Assembly (NCBI RefSeq): GCF_006636215.1
Contig: NZ_VIFM01000009.1
Location: 29,941 to 93,940 of the forward strand
Origin: Myxococcus llanfairpwllgwyngyllgogerychwyrndrobwllllantysiliogogogochensis
GTDB lineage: Bacteria; Myxococcota; Myxococcia; Myxococcales; Myxococcaceae
DNA: 64,000 bases
Reading direction: 5' to 3'
In this document: one piece after another, positions 40,955-49,906 of the stretch
Position numbering within the stretch: the first letter of the stretch is position 1
Layout of the letters: each line of letters opens with the position of its first letter
Program-made: the position numbers and the translations under genes
Notes under the pieces: generated by a model
Told to the model about the DNA's origin: nothing
Database searches by the model: none
The model's input: the letters and a program-made list of their open reading frames with translations, nothing else

Positions 40955-42286
40955 TCATCCCTCCTCGCCAGGCTCGCGGACTCGCTCCGCGAGCTGGCGT
41001 TGGATGGCTTCGTAGCGCTCGGCCAGCTCCGCCTCGTGCCCGTTGCGGGTGGGGGTGTAGAAGCTCCGGGCGCGCAGGGCCTCGGGCAGGTAGTCCTCCG
41101 GGACGTAGTTGCCCTCGAAGTTGTGCGGGTACTTGTAGCCGCCCCCGTAGCCCAGGGACTTCATCAGCTTCGTGGGCGCGTTTCGCAGGTGCAGCGGCAC
41201 CGGCAGCGCGCCCTCCTTCGTCACGGCCTCGCGCACGGCGGTGTACGCGGCGATGACCGCGTTCGACTTGGGCGCCAGGGCCAGGTACGTCACGGCCTGG
41301 GTGAGGGGCAGGGTGCCCTCCGGCAGGCCCACGAGCTGGAAGGCTCGCAGCGCGTCCACCGCCACGCTCAACGCGCGCGGGTCCGCGTTGCCGATGTCCT
41401 CCGAGGCGAAGATGACCATGCGCCGGAGGACGAAGATGGGGTCCTCGCCCGCCTCCAGCATGCGCACCATCCAGTACAGCGCGCCGTCCACGTCGCTGCC
41501 GCGCATGGATTTGATGAAGGCGCTGATGACGTTGTAGTGCTCCTCGCCGCCCTTGTCGTAGAGCAGCGTCTTCTGCTGGAGGGCCTCCTCGGCGACCTTG
41601 CGGTCCACCTTCTCGCCGCCGTGGGCCGCGGCCACCTCCAGGCCGGTGAGGGCCTTGCGGGCGTCTCCGCCGGCCGTGCTCGCGAGGAAGCTCAGCGCCT
41701 CGTCCTCCACCACCACCTTGCCGCCCAGGCCGCGTGCGTCCGCGACGGCCCGGCGCAGCAGCGGCACCAGCTCCTCCTCCTCCAGGCCGCGCAGGGTGAC
41801 GACGCGGCAGCGGGACAGGAGCGCGGCGTTGACCTCGAACGACGGGTTCTCCGTGGTGGCGCCGATGAGCGTCACGGTGCCCTTCTCCACGTGGGGCAAC
41901 AGGGCGTCCTGCTGCGACTTGTTGAAGCGGTGGATTTCGTCGATGAACAGGAAGGTGCGCTGGCGATGCAGGTTCCACCGCTCCTGGGCGCGGGCCACCG
42001 TCTCGCGGATGTCCTTCACGCCGGCGAGGACGGCGGACACCGAGTCGAAGGCGGCCCCGGTGGAGCGGGCCACCAACCCCGCGAGCGTCGTCTTGCCAGT
42101 GCCCGGAGGCCCCCAGAGGATGAGGCTGGGGACCTGGTCGCTCTCGATGGCCCGGCGCAGGAAGCGGCCCTCTCCGGTGATGTGCTCCTGGCCGACGAAC
42201 TCGTCGAGGGCGCGTGGACGCATCCGCTCCGCGAGCGGGGCCCGACGGGCCTGCTCCTTCTGGCCGGCATGTTCGAAGAGGTCCAT
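40955..42286 (-). CDS. rarA: replication-associated recombination protein A
   Basis: The 443-residue AAA+ ATPase related to clamp loaders begins with LAERMRPRALDEFVGQEH; Walker A is WGPPGTGKTT and Walker B FLFIDEIHRFNKSQQD, with sensor 1 GATTENPSFEVN. The C-terminal part (YKYPHNFEGNYV) is typical of RarA/MgsA/WRNIP1. It acts at stalled replication forks with SSB. The stop codon is 1 base from the convergent NtrC-type gene. The ATG at 42286 is where family similarity begins. Confidence 0.94.
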   Translation of the reverse strand: MDLFEHAGQKEQARRAPLAERMRPRALDEFVGQEHITGEGRFLRRAIESDQVPSLILWGPPGTGKTTLAGLVARSTGAAFDSVSAVLAGVKDIRETVARAQERWNLHRQRTFLFIDEIHRFNKSQQDALLPHVEKGTVTLIGATTENPSFEVNAALLSRCRVVTLRGLEEEELVPLLRRAVADARGLGGKVVVEDEALSFLASTAGGDARKALTGLEVAAAHGGEKVDRKVAEEALQQKTLLYDKGGEEHYNVISAFIKSMRGSDVDGALYWMVRMLEAGEDPIFVLRRMVIFASEDIGNADPRALSVAVDALRAFQLVGLPEGTLPLTQAVTYLALAPKSNAVIAAYTAVREAVTKEGALPVPLHLRNAPTKLMKSLGYGGGYKYPHNFEGNYVPEDYLPEALRARSFYTPTRNGHEAELAERYEAIQRQLAERVREPGEEG

Positions 42287-42303
42287 GGAAGCTCCAAACC
42301 TAG

Positions 42304-42330
42304 CGCCCCGGAGGGCACCTCGCCGGGGCG
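42304..42330. repeat. 8-bp inverted repeat in the rarA/nadK divergent gap
   Basis: CGCCCCGG at 42304-42311 and CCGGGGCG at 42323-42330 form an inverted repeat 11 bases apart, between the divergent rarA and nadK genes. It may be a regulatory site or a leader hairpin; GC-rich chance pairing is possible. Confidence 0.3.
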
Positions 42331-42404
42331 TCTGTCCGATGGGAGGGCCCTTGCGCAAATCAGGGGAGCGCCCGGGTGCCCGCCTGGATTAAAAAGCCTC
42401 CCGC

Positions 42405-43250
42405 GTGCAGACCCTCGTCATCGTCGCGAAGAAGGACAACCCGGAGGCGGTGGCGCTGGCGGCCCGTATCCGCGAGCACTACCCGCATCTCACCGTGCTG
42501 GGGGACCGCTCCCTGGCCCATGTCCTGGGGTGGCCTCGGGTGGAGGACCGGGAGCTGGCGGCCCGAGCGGACCTGACCGTGGTGCTGGGAGGTGACGGCA
42601 CCCTCATCTACGCGGCGCGGCTCCTGGGCGGACGCGGCGTCCCCATCCTGGGCGTCAACCTGGGCAGCCTGGGCTTCATGACGGAGATTCCCGTGGAGGA
42701 GCTGTTCTCCACGCTGGAGGAGGTGCAGGCCGGCCGCTTCCAGGTGGACTCGCGCATGAAGCTGACGTGCCGGCTCATCCGCAACGGCAGCGTGCTCATC
42801 GAGGACGAAATCCTCAACGACGTGGTCATCAACAAGGGCGCGCTGGCGCGCATCGCCGACCACGAGACGTCCATCGATGGGGTGCCCATCACCACGTACA
42901 AGGCGGACGGCGTCATCCTCGCCACGCCCACGGGCTCCACGGCCTACTCGCTGTCGGCCGGCGGCCCCATCGTCCACCCGTCGGTGGACTGCACGGTGCT
43001 GTCGCCCATCTGCTCGCACGCGCTCACCCAGCGCTCCATCGTCGTGCCGGCGGACCGGACCATCCGAATCACGCTGCGCAGCGAGACGGCGGACACGTAC
43101 CTCACGCTGGATGGGCAGACGGGCCACGGCCTGCAGGGCGGCGACTGCATCGAGGTGGTGCGCTCCGCCAACCGCGTCAACCTGGTGCGAAACCCCCGCG
43201 TGGCCTACTTCTCCATCCTTCGCCAGAAGCTCCACTGGGGCGAGCGCTGA
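42405..43250 (+). CDS. nadK: NAD kinase
   Basis: The 281-residue cytoplasmic enzyme phosphorylates NAD to NADP. The catalytic GGDGTL motif is near residue 62, NLGSLGFMTE follows, LNDVVINKG holds the conserved Asn-Asp pair, and ATPTGSTAYSLSAGGPI is the third signature. Length is as usual. The start is GTG at 42405. The YdcF-like gene begins 16 bases after its stop and probably shares the transcript. Confidence 0.95.
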   Translation: MQTLVIVAKKDNPEAVALAARIREHYPHLTVLGDRSLAHVLGWPRVEDRELAARADLTVVLGGDGTLIYAARLLGGRGVPILGVNLGSLGFMTEIPVEELFSTLEEVQAGRFQVDSRMKLTCRLIRNGSVLIEDEILNDVVINKGALARIADHETSIDGVPITTYKADGVILATPTGSTAYSLSAGGPIVHPSVDCTVLSPICSHALTQRSIVVPADRTIRITLRSETADTYLTLDGQTGHGLQGGDCIEVVRSANRVNLVRNPRVAYFSILRQKLHWGER

Positions 43251-43266
43251 AGGGCCTCCGCGCCAC

Positions 43267-44040
43267 GTGTTCCTGATTCTCTCGAAGGTGCTGGACCTCT
43301 TCCTGGCACCGCTCACCTGGGCGTTGCTGCTCCTGCTCGTCAGCGGCCTTGTTCGCCGCGGGCCCCGGCTCTCCCGAGGGCTCGCCGTCGCGGGACTGCT
43401 GGTGCTCTACCTCTTCTCCACCGAGGCGGTGTCCACGCTCCTGACGTACGCGGCGGAGTCGGGCGCACAGGACACGTCCGTGCCGGGCGTGACGTACGAC
43501 GCTGTCATCGTCCTGGGCGGAGGGTTGGACCCTTCCGCCACGGAGCGCTCGGGCCGCATCGAGTTCAACGCCGCATCCGAGCGCGTGCTGAAGGGCTTCG
43601 AACTCGTGCGCGAGGGGCGTGCGAGTCACGTCTTCATCTCGGGAGGCTCGTTGGACCCGCGTCCCCAGGCGGTGGTGGAGGCGGACGTGCTGTCGCGCCT
43701 GCTCCAGGAATGGGGCGTGCCCTCGGAGCGCATCGTCACCGAGGGCAGGAGCCGGAACACGCGGGAGAACGCGCTGGAGTCCGAGCGCATCATCCGCGAG
43801 CGGGGCTGGAAGCGGCTGCTCCTGGTAACGAGCGCGGCGCACATGCCTCGCGCCGCGGGCTGCTTCGCCGCGGTGGGCCTGCGGCCGGACACGCTGCCGG
43901 TGGACGCGCGGATGCCGGCCACGCGCCCGGGGCGATTGAGCTGGGTGCCTCGGGCGTCCTCCTTGTCGCAGAGCACGGACGTGCTGCGCGAGCTGGCGGG
44001 GCGAATCGTGTATCGGCTTCGAGGGTGGACGACGCCGTGA
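43267..44040 (+). CDS. YdcF/ElyC-like membrane protein (DUF218)
   Basis: The 257-residue protein has two N-terminal membrane helices (about 5-25 and 35-55). A DUF218 domain follows: YDAVIVLGGGLDPSATERSG, then RASHVFISGGS, EGRSRNTRENALES and LLVTSAAHMPRAAGCF. E. coli relatives (ElyC, SanA) act in envelope integrity and lipid-carrier or peptidoglycan metabolism; the reaction is unproven. The start is GTG at 43267, 16 bases after nadK. Confidence 0.85.
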   Translation: MFLILSKVLDLFLAPLTWALLLLLVSGLVRRGPRLSRGLAVAGLLVLYLFSTEAVSTLLTYAAESGAQDTSVPGVTYDAVIVLGGGLDPSATERSGRIEFNAASERVLKGFELVREGRASHVFISGGSLDPRPQAVVEADVLSRLLQEWGVPSERIVTEGRSRNTRENALESERIIRERGWKRLLLVTSAAHMPRAAGCFAAVGLRPDTLPVDARMPATRPGRLSWVPRASSLSQSTDVLRELAGRIVYRLRGWTTP

Positions 44041-44064
44041 CGGTGGCGTCGTCGTCCCGAGGGC

Positions 44065-45153
44065 TCAGCTCGCCGCGCGGTGCAGGGGCAGGGGCAGGTC
44101 TTCCACGGGCGCGGTGCGCAGGACGGCGTCCTCTCGCAGCCAGGCCAGCGTCGTCAGCCGGTCCTCGTCGAGGATGCGCTGGGTGGTGATGCGGTCCGGG
44201 TAGCAGCGCATGAACATGTTCGTGAAGTGCGAGCCGTAGTGGATGTACTCGTCGGGCCCGGGCGTCGTCAGGGGGCGGACGCACGCCTCGAAGTGGGGCT
44301 CGTGGAAGTAGGCCATCGCGAAGCGCTCGCGCGTGTTGAGCGCCACCTTGTGCGGCGTCGACAGGAGATATCCCCGCGTGAGGAACTGGAGGATGTCGCC
44401 CGGGAACACCGTCAGGACATCGGGCACGGGCTTCACGAAGGTCCACGGCTCGTCGTGCTCGTACATGCCCGCGGAGCTCTCACCCGGCAGCCAGTTGCGG
44501 CGGCGCTTCTCTCCCTCGACGGGCGGGCGGATGTAGAGCCCTCCCACGTCGTCCTGCGCGGCGATGACCAGCAGCCCGTAGTCGGTGTGCGCGCCGATGC
44601 CGCGCGTCGCCGTGGTGGAGCGGGCGGGGAAGCGCAGCACGCGCATGTGGTGCCAGCCATCCCGCGTCAGCGCCGTGAGCGCGCCCACCTCCAGGCCCAG
44701 GCCCAGCGCGACCAGTCGCAACAGGCGCTCTCCCGTGGAGCCGAGCTCGTCGGTGTGCTCCTTCATGTCGCGGCGGTACGTCTCGTCCGGCCACGGCGCG
44801 GGGCCATGGCAGGGCCAGCGTGCCTGCACGCGCGCATCCGTGAGGGGCACGTCCTTGCAGACGGTGAAGATCTCCGAGTAGTCCGCCTCGCCCGCCGTCA
44901 GCTCCTCGCCGGAGGCGACGTAGCCGCTGTACGTCGAATCACTCACGCACCGGGCCTTGTCCTCCAGGGGTTGGCGGAAGAAGCGGCGGCTCGACTCGAA
45001 GGCGCGTTGGGCCTTCTCCAACTGGGCCTCACTCATCCGGAGCTGGAAGATGCCGTCGCGTCGCCAGGCTCGAATCATGGTGAGCCCGAGCGCGACGTCG
45101 GACTCGCTTCCACTCACGGATTGCGGCAATTGAAACGTCACCAAATCGGCCAT
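44065..45153 (-). CDS. efe: ethylene-forming enzyme homologue (2-oxoglutarate/Fe(II) oxygenase)
   Basis: The 362-residue protein is very similar, from memory, to the ethylene-forming enzyme of Pseudomonas. Landmarks fall at the same numbers: Glu84-x-Thr86, Arg171, Phe175, iron ligands His189, Asp191 and His268, Tyr192, 2-oxoglutarate-binding Arg277, Phe283 and Arg316. Position 85 is Leu instead of Val. Shared runs include VSDxTYSGYVASGEE, GAHTDYGLLVIAAQDDVGG and HFTNMFMRCYPDRITTQR. The enzyme splits 2-oxoglutarate into ethylene and CO2 and also hydroxylates L-arginine. A GGGAG ribosome-binding site precedes the ATG. Neighbours give no pathway context. Ethylene production is inference. Confidence 0.9.
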   Translation of the reverse strand: MADLVTFQLPQSVSGSESDVALGLTMIRAWRRDGIFQLRMSEAQLEKAQRAFESSRRFFRQPLEDKARCVSDSTYSGYVASGEELTAGEADYSEIFTVCKDVPLTDARVQARWPCHGPAPWPDETYRRDMKEHTDELGSTGERLLRLVALGLGLEVGALTALTRDGWHHMRVLRFPARSTTATRGIGAHTDYGLLVIAAQDDVGGLYIRPPVEGEKRRRNWLPGESSAGMYEHDEPWTFVKPVPDVLTVFPGDILQFLTRGYLLSTPHKVALNTRERFAMAYFHEPHFEACVRPLTTPGPDEYIHYGSHFTNMFMRCYPDRITTQRILDEDRLTTLAWLREDAVLRTAPVEDLPLPLHRAAS

Positions 45154-45349
45154 GGGAACTCCCGCGTGGGGGTGGTGGGGAGCTCTCCCGGGCCGGGTTT
45201 GTCTCGTCGGAGATGAAGGGGTGCTCCGCCGGCGCGCGAGTGGAGCAATCCCTCGCGTTCATTGCCAGACACGGGGCGAAATGCACCCAGGTTTCAAGCG
45301 GTCGGATTGTCTGAAACTGGATGTGAGGGCGCGCGAATTCCAGCCAGGG

Positions 45350-46969
45350 CTATTTCAGCGGAGGTGCGGGTCTGCGCGCGTCCGGGGCGAGCGCGCTTCC
45401 GCCCAGGCGGGTGATGCGGCCTTCGGGCTTCGCGCGCGGCGCGGGCTTGCCTGACTTGAACGCGTCCGCGAGCACGTCCAGCGGCGAGCGTCCGTCCTTC
45501 AGCGCGGGCGTGGTGGGCTGGCCCTTGAGCACGTCGTAGCCATCCTTGCCGCTGGTGAGAAAGCTCAGCGTGGCGAGCCGGTACGTGGCCTCGGCGTCCA
45601 GCGGCTTGCCGTGGACCTTCACGTCCACCACGCGCGCTCCGGCGGGCTTGCGCGGGTCGAACGTGAAGCGCATGCCGGAGACCTGGAGGAAGCGGCCCGG
45701 CCTCGAGTCCTCGCGAGCCAGGCTGACGCCATTCTCCAGGGCCGCGCGCAGCGTGGCGCCTCGGAGCTCCACCACCACGAGCTCGTCCGTGTAGGGCATC
45801 AGCGAGTGCAAATCCCGGCGCGTCATGACACCCGCGGGCAGCACGGTGTCCGCGCGCAGCGCGCCCCCGTTGACGACGGCCACGTCCGCGCCCGCGGCCT
45901 CGCGGAAGGCGTCCGCGACGAATGAGCCCAGGTTCGTCTCCCGCGTGCGCACCTGCGTGCTGCGCGCGTCCAGGGCCACCGGCGTGCGGCCCACGGGCTC
46001 CGCCAGCCGGGCGAACAGCGGCCCGTAGGCCTTCATCGCCTCGTTGAACTCCGCGTCCTCCGGCACCTTCTTCGTGACGGGAATCCGCGTCCAGGACACC
46101 TTGCGCACCGTGCCCGTCGCGGGGTCCACGTCCAGCGAGAGCCGGCCCAGCTCCACCGCCTCCGCGGGCACCTTGAAGATGGGCGTGCCCGTGGTGCGGT
46201 CCGCCGCGCCCACGTGGTCATGCCCGCCCAGAATCACGTCCACCTTCACGCACTTCGCCAGCTGCCGGTCCTGCTCCAGCGGCAGGTGCGTCAGCCCCAC
46301 GACGACCTTGGCCCCGGCCTCGCGCAGCTTCGCCACCGCGTCCTTCGCCGCCGCGCAGATGTCGCCAAACTGGGTGTCCGGCCCCGCCTTCGTCGAGGTC
46401 TTCGTCTCGGTCAGCACCACGCCGAACAGGCCCACGGGGATGCCCCCCAGTTCGCGGACCTCGTAGGCCTTCACGCCCTCGAACAGCGCGCCCGTCTTCG
46501 CGTCCGTCACGTTGGCGCCCAGCCACGGGAAGCGCGACTGGCGGATGCGCTCGCGAAGCACGTCGTCGCCGAAGTCGAACTCGTGGTTGCCCAGCACCGC
46601 GACATCCAGGCCCAGCGCGTTCCACGCATCCACCATGTGCCGGCCCTTGAGCTGCTTGCCGTCCACGTCGAGCAGCGACTCCACCGACGGCGACAGCGTG
46701 TCGCCTCCCAGCAGCGTCAGCACATGCGGAGCAGGGGACTCCTTCAGCACCTGCTTGCGCAGCGTGGCCACCCGCGCCAGCCCTCCCCGGTCACCATGCT
46801 CCTGGGGCTGCACCTGGTACACGTCCGCCAGGTGGAGGAATGTCAGTCGTGTCGTGCCCTTGGGGGCCGCGGGGACGGCGGCCCGCGAGTGGCTCGGAGT
46901 CAGTGCCAGGAACAGCGCGAGCGGCAGGAGCAGGGCCCCACGTCGGGCCAGCGCTGTCGAGGTCGTCAT
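45350..46969 (-). CDS. secreted 5'-nucleotidase/metallophosphoesterase
   Basis: The 539-residue protein has a signal peptide (about 1-30, ending SRA). A calcineurin-like phosphoesterase domain (about 40-280) follows: FLHLADVYQ in place of the usual DxHG/DxH motif, LLGGDTLSPS, LGNHEFDFG, GLTHLPLEQD and GGHDH. The C-terminal 5'-nucleotidase domain (about 310-500) has ETNLGSFVADAFR and NGGALRAD. Such enzymes release phosphate from nucleotides in the periplasm. The first metal motif is slightly unusual (HLADVY). It is followed, 196 bases on, by the ethylene-forming enzyme gene on the same strand. Confidence 0.88.
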   Translation of the reverse strand: MTTSTALARRGALLLPLALFLALTPSHSRAAVPAAPKGTTRLTFLHLADVYQVQPQEHGDRGGLARVATLRKQVLKESPAPHVLTLLGGDTLSPSVESLLDVDGKQLKGRHMVDAWNALGLDVAVLGNHEFDFGDDVLRERIRQSRFPWLGANVTDAKTGALFEGVKAYEVRELGGIPVGLFGVVLTETKTSTKAGPDTQFGDICAAAKDAVAKLREAGAKVVVGLTHLPLEQDRQLAKCVKVDVILGGHDHVGAADRTTGTPIFKVPAEAVELGRLSLDVDPATGTVRKVSWTRIPVTKKVPEDAEFNEAMKAYGPLFARLAEPVGRTPVALDARSTQVRTRETNLGSFVADAFREAAGADVAVVNGGALRADTVLPAGVMTRRDLHSLMPYTDELVVVELRGATLRAALENGVSLAREDSRPGRFLQVSGMRFTFDPRKPAGARVVDVKVHGKPLDAEATYRLATLSFLTSGKDGYDVLKGQPTTPALKDGRSPLDVLADAFKSGKPAPRAKPEGRITRLGGSALAPDARRPAPPLK

Positions 46970-47211
46970 CGCGAGTCGTTCTCCAGGGGCGCCCGCACGG
47001 CGCCGGGGCTCGCGGAAGTAGCGCACTCACGAGGCGAAGGCGAGCACCCCCGCCTTCAAGCCCCGTCTTGATTCGACGTCATCCCTGGAAAACGTGAAAC
47101 GCTGCTGCGGCGTGTCATGACCGAAAGTTACAGGAATCACACGTAGGCGGTTTGCTCGCACTTCACTGCGGTTGCTAGGACCCGCCTTGACCACAAGAGG
47201 AGGTTGTCACC

Positions 47212-49107
47212 ATGCGACACAACGTGTTGAGCGCGTTGCTGCTGGCCGGCTTGTTCGGCTGCGGCGAGGCCGCGCTCGAGAAGCAACAGGGCTCCGGTCA
47301 GGAGACAGCGCAGGTCGTCCAGCAGCTCACGTCATCGACGCGACCGGGCATGGGAGCCACTGTCTATTCGGGTGGTACGACGTTCCGCACCTGGGCGCCG
47401 CTGGCCAGTCGCGTCTTCGTGGCGGGCGACTTCAGCAGTTGGGGTTGGGTGGAGCTGGGCAACGAGTTCAACGGCAACTTCTCCGCCGACGTCGCGGGCG
47501 CGGTGAAGGGGCAGAAGTACAAGTTCGTGACGCGCAACCAGTGGGGCAGCGACGCGTGGCGCGCGGACCCACGCTCGGCGTGGCAGGAGAACTCCACGGG
47601 CGCCAGCATCATCTATGACCATGGCGAGTACTGGTGGAACGCGCAGCAGTTCAGCACGCCGGCCTTCAACGACATGGTCATCTACGAGATGCACGTGGGC
47701 ACGTTCCACGACTCTCCGGGCTTCGGGCCGGGCAACTGGAACAGCGCCATCGCCAAGCTCGACTACCTGAGGGATTTGGGCGTCAACATGGTGAAGGTGA
47801 TGCCGGCGTATGAGTTCGCCGGGGACTTCTCCTGGGGCTACAACGCGGCCTTCCCGTTCGCGCCGGAGAGCGCGTATGGCTCGCCCAACGACATGAAGCA
47901 CTTCGTGGACGAGGCGCACTACCGGGGCATCGGCGTCATCTTCGACGTGGTGCACAACCACTACGGGCCCAGTGACCTGCCCATGTGGTGCTTCAGCGGC
48001 GACTGCCTGGGCAACGGCGGCGAGTACTTCTTCACCGACAGCCGCAAGGTGACGCCGTGGGGCGACACGCGTCCGGACTACGGCCGTCCCGAGGTGCGTG
48101 CGTACATCCGCGACTCGATGATGAACCTGCTGGACAACTTCCGCGCGGATGGTCTGCGCTGGGACGCCACGAAGTACATGCGCACGATTGACGGCTCGGG
48201 TGACATCCCGTCGGCGTGGCAGGTGTTCCGTTCCATCAACCGCGAAATCAACGCGAACAAGCCCTGGAAGATTTCCATCGCCGAGGACTTCGGCGGCGGT
48301 GACTCCATCACCAACGACGCGACGAGCGACTTCGCTGGCGGCGCGGGCTTCGACGCGCAGTGGACGGCGGAGTTCGTGCACCCCCTGCGCACGGCGGCCA
48401 TCGAGCAGAACGACGCCAACCGGAACATGTTCGCGGTGCGTGACGCGATTACCCAGCGTTTCAGCGGCCGCTCTCACGCGCGCGTCATCTACACGGAGAG
48501 CCACGACGAGGTGGCCAACGGCCATGCGCGCGTGCCGGAGGAGATCTGGCCGGGCAACGCGGGGAGCTGGGCGGCGAAGAAGCGCTCCACGCTCGTCGCG
48601 GGGATTACGTTCACCTCGCCGGGCATCCCGATGATGTTCCAGGGGCAGGAGTTCCTGGAGGATGGCTACTTCGCGGACGGCGACCCGCTGGACTGGGGCA
48701 AGCTGACCCCCTACGGCGGCATCAAGACGCTGTACCGCGACCTCATCCGCCTGCGCCGCAACTGGAACAACAACACGCGCGGCCTGCGCGGTGGCAACGT
48801 CAACGTCCACCACGTCAACAACACCAACAAGGTGCTCGCGTATCACCGCTGGGACAGCGGTGGCGGAGGGGATGACGTCGTCATCGTCGCCAACTTCAGC
48901 GGCACCTCCTACTCCAGCTACAACATCGGCTTCCCCCGGGCGGGGACGTGGTACCTGCGCTTCAACAGCGACTGGAACGGGTACTCGTCCGACTTCGGCA
49001 ACACCCCGTCGGCGAACACCTCCACGAACAGCGGCGCCAAGGACGGCATGGCCCAAAACGCGAACTTCGCCATTGGCCCGTACTCGCTGCTCATCTTCTC
49101 GCAGTAA
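47212..49107 (+). CDS. exported GH13 branching-enzyme-like lipoprotein
   Basis: The 631-residue protein has a lipobox (LFGC, Cys17), a CBM48-like domain (about 50-140, TTFRTWAPLASRVFVAGDF) and a GH13 barrel (about 150-530) closest to glycogen branching enzymes: DFSWGYNAAFPFAPESAYG and FDVVHNHYGPSDL. Catalytic residues are Asp318 (LRWDATKYM), Glu358 (SIAEDF) and Asp432 (ESHDE). Branching enzymes are normally cytoplasmic, so the export signal is odd; a hydrolytic or transfer role on external glucan is possible. It is separate from the main alpha-glucan locus but probably works with it. Confidence 0.88.
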   Translation: MRHNVLSALLLAGLFGCGEAALEKQQGSGQETAQVVQQLTSSTRPGMGATVYSGGTTFRTWAPLASRVFVAGDFSSWGWVELGNEFNGNFSADVAGAVKGQKYKFVTRNQWGSDAWRADPRSAWQENSTGASIIYDHGEYWWNAQQFSTPAFNDMVIYEMHVGTFHDSPGFGPGNWNSAIAKLDYLRDLGVNMVKVMPAYEFAGDFSWGYNAAFPFAPESAYGSPNDMKHFVDEAHYRGIGVIFDVVHNHYGPSDLPMWCFSGDCLGNGGEYFFTDSRKVTPWGDTRPDYGRPEVRAYIRDSMMNLLDNFRADGLRWDATKYMRTIDGSGDIPSAWQVFRSINREINANKPWKISIAEDFGGGDSITNDATSDFAGGAGFDAQWTAEFVHPLRTAAIEQNDANRNMFAVRDAITQRFSGRSHARVIYTESHDEVANGHARVPEEIWPGNAGSWAAKKRSTLVAGITFTSPGIPMMFQGQEFLEDGYFADGDPLDWGKLTPYGGIKTLYRDLIRLRRNWNNNTRGLRGGNVNVHHVNNTNKVLAYHRWDSGGGGDDVVIVANFSGTSYSSYNIGFPRAGTWYLRFNSDWNGYSSDFGNTPSANTSTNSGAKDGMAQNANFAIGPYSLLIFSQ

Positions 49108-49123
49108 CGGGTGACTGGGACGT

Positions 49124-49154
49124 GGGCGCCCGTTGCCTCACCGGGCGGGCGCCC
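49124..49154. terminator. hairpin between convergent genes
   Basis: Arms 49124-49132 and 49146-49154 form a 9-bp GC-rich stem between the stops of the GH13 gene and the MBL-fold gene, a probable bidirectional terminator. Confidence 0.5.
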
Positions 49155-49159
49155 GGTCC

Positions 49160-49906
49160 TCAGACGGTGTAGCGACGGCCTTGTTGCAGCGGCTCGATGA
49201 CGCTGGCCGCGGTGTCGAAGTCGTCGGGGTAGTGGATGAGGCGCATTCGGGCGCGCAGCCCCTCCGGCAGGGCGGCGAGCTTCTCGTAGGGCGTGTGCAC
49301 GCCGTAGTTCGTCTCGTGGATGACCAGGTCCGCGCGTGACAGCCAGTCGATGAGGCCCTCGTCGAAGGCGGTGTCCGCGCTGTAGCCCAGGCACCGGCCT
49401 CCCGCGTGGATGCGCAGCGCGGTGGTGGGCACGTGGTGGTACGTCATCCGGGCTTCGATGAGGAAGGGCCCGTGCCGCACGGCCGACTCGGTGGAGAGCG
49501 GCGTGTGCTCGAAGTAGTCCTCGAAGTGCTTCGGGTTGGGAGGCTCTCCCCGCTTCTCGATGAGGCACTCCATGCCCGCGGCCAGGTGTCCTTCCCAGAG
49601 CCGTTCGGCCACGTCCGGATGGGTGAGCAGCTCCAGCTTCTTCTTGAGCACGAAGAAGGAGAAGTAGCCCAGGCCCTCCAGGCCGGAGGCGTGGTCCGCG
49701 TGCAGGTGCGTGAGGGCCACGGCGCTGACGCGGTCCGCGTCGAGTGGGACACCGGAGGACAGGGCCGCCTCGCGCATCATCTTCCGGATGGGGTGCGGAC
49801 AGTCCACGAGGAGCACCTGGTCCTCCGCCTCCACCGCCAGACACGAGGAATAGTAGAGGGCGGAGAAGGCGTCACCGACGCCCAGGGGAGTGAAGGACAG
49901 GCTCAT
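49160..49906 (-). CDS. MBL-fold metallo-hydrolase
   Basis: The 248-residue metallo-beta-lactamase-fold protein has the metal motif LTHLHADHASG (HxHxDH) near residue 65. Later metal ligands probably include the His in MTYHHVPTT, the Asp in GYSADTAF, and a His in HETNYG. The layout resembles RNase Z/phosphodiesterase-like members; the substrate is unknown. Its ATG overlaps the coaD stop by 4 bases; it is the last gene of a four-gene chain (tetR-MFS-coaD-MBL). Confidence 0.85.
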   Translation of the reverse strand: MSLSFTPLGVGDAFSALYYSSCLAVEAEDQVLLVDCPHPIRKMMREAALSSGVPLDADRVSAVALTHLHADHASGLEGLGYFSFFVLKKKLELLTHPDVAERLWEGHLAAGMECLIEKRGEPPNPKHFEDYFEHTPLSTESAVRHGPFLIEARMTYHHVPTTALRIHAGGRCLGYSADTAFDEGLIDWLSRADLVIHETNYGVHTPYEKLAALPEGLRARMRLIHYPDDFDTAASVIEPLQQGRRYTV

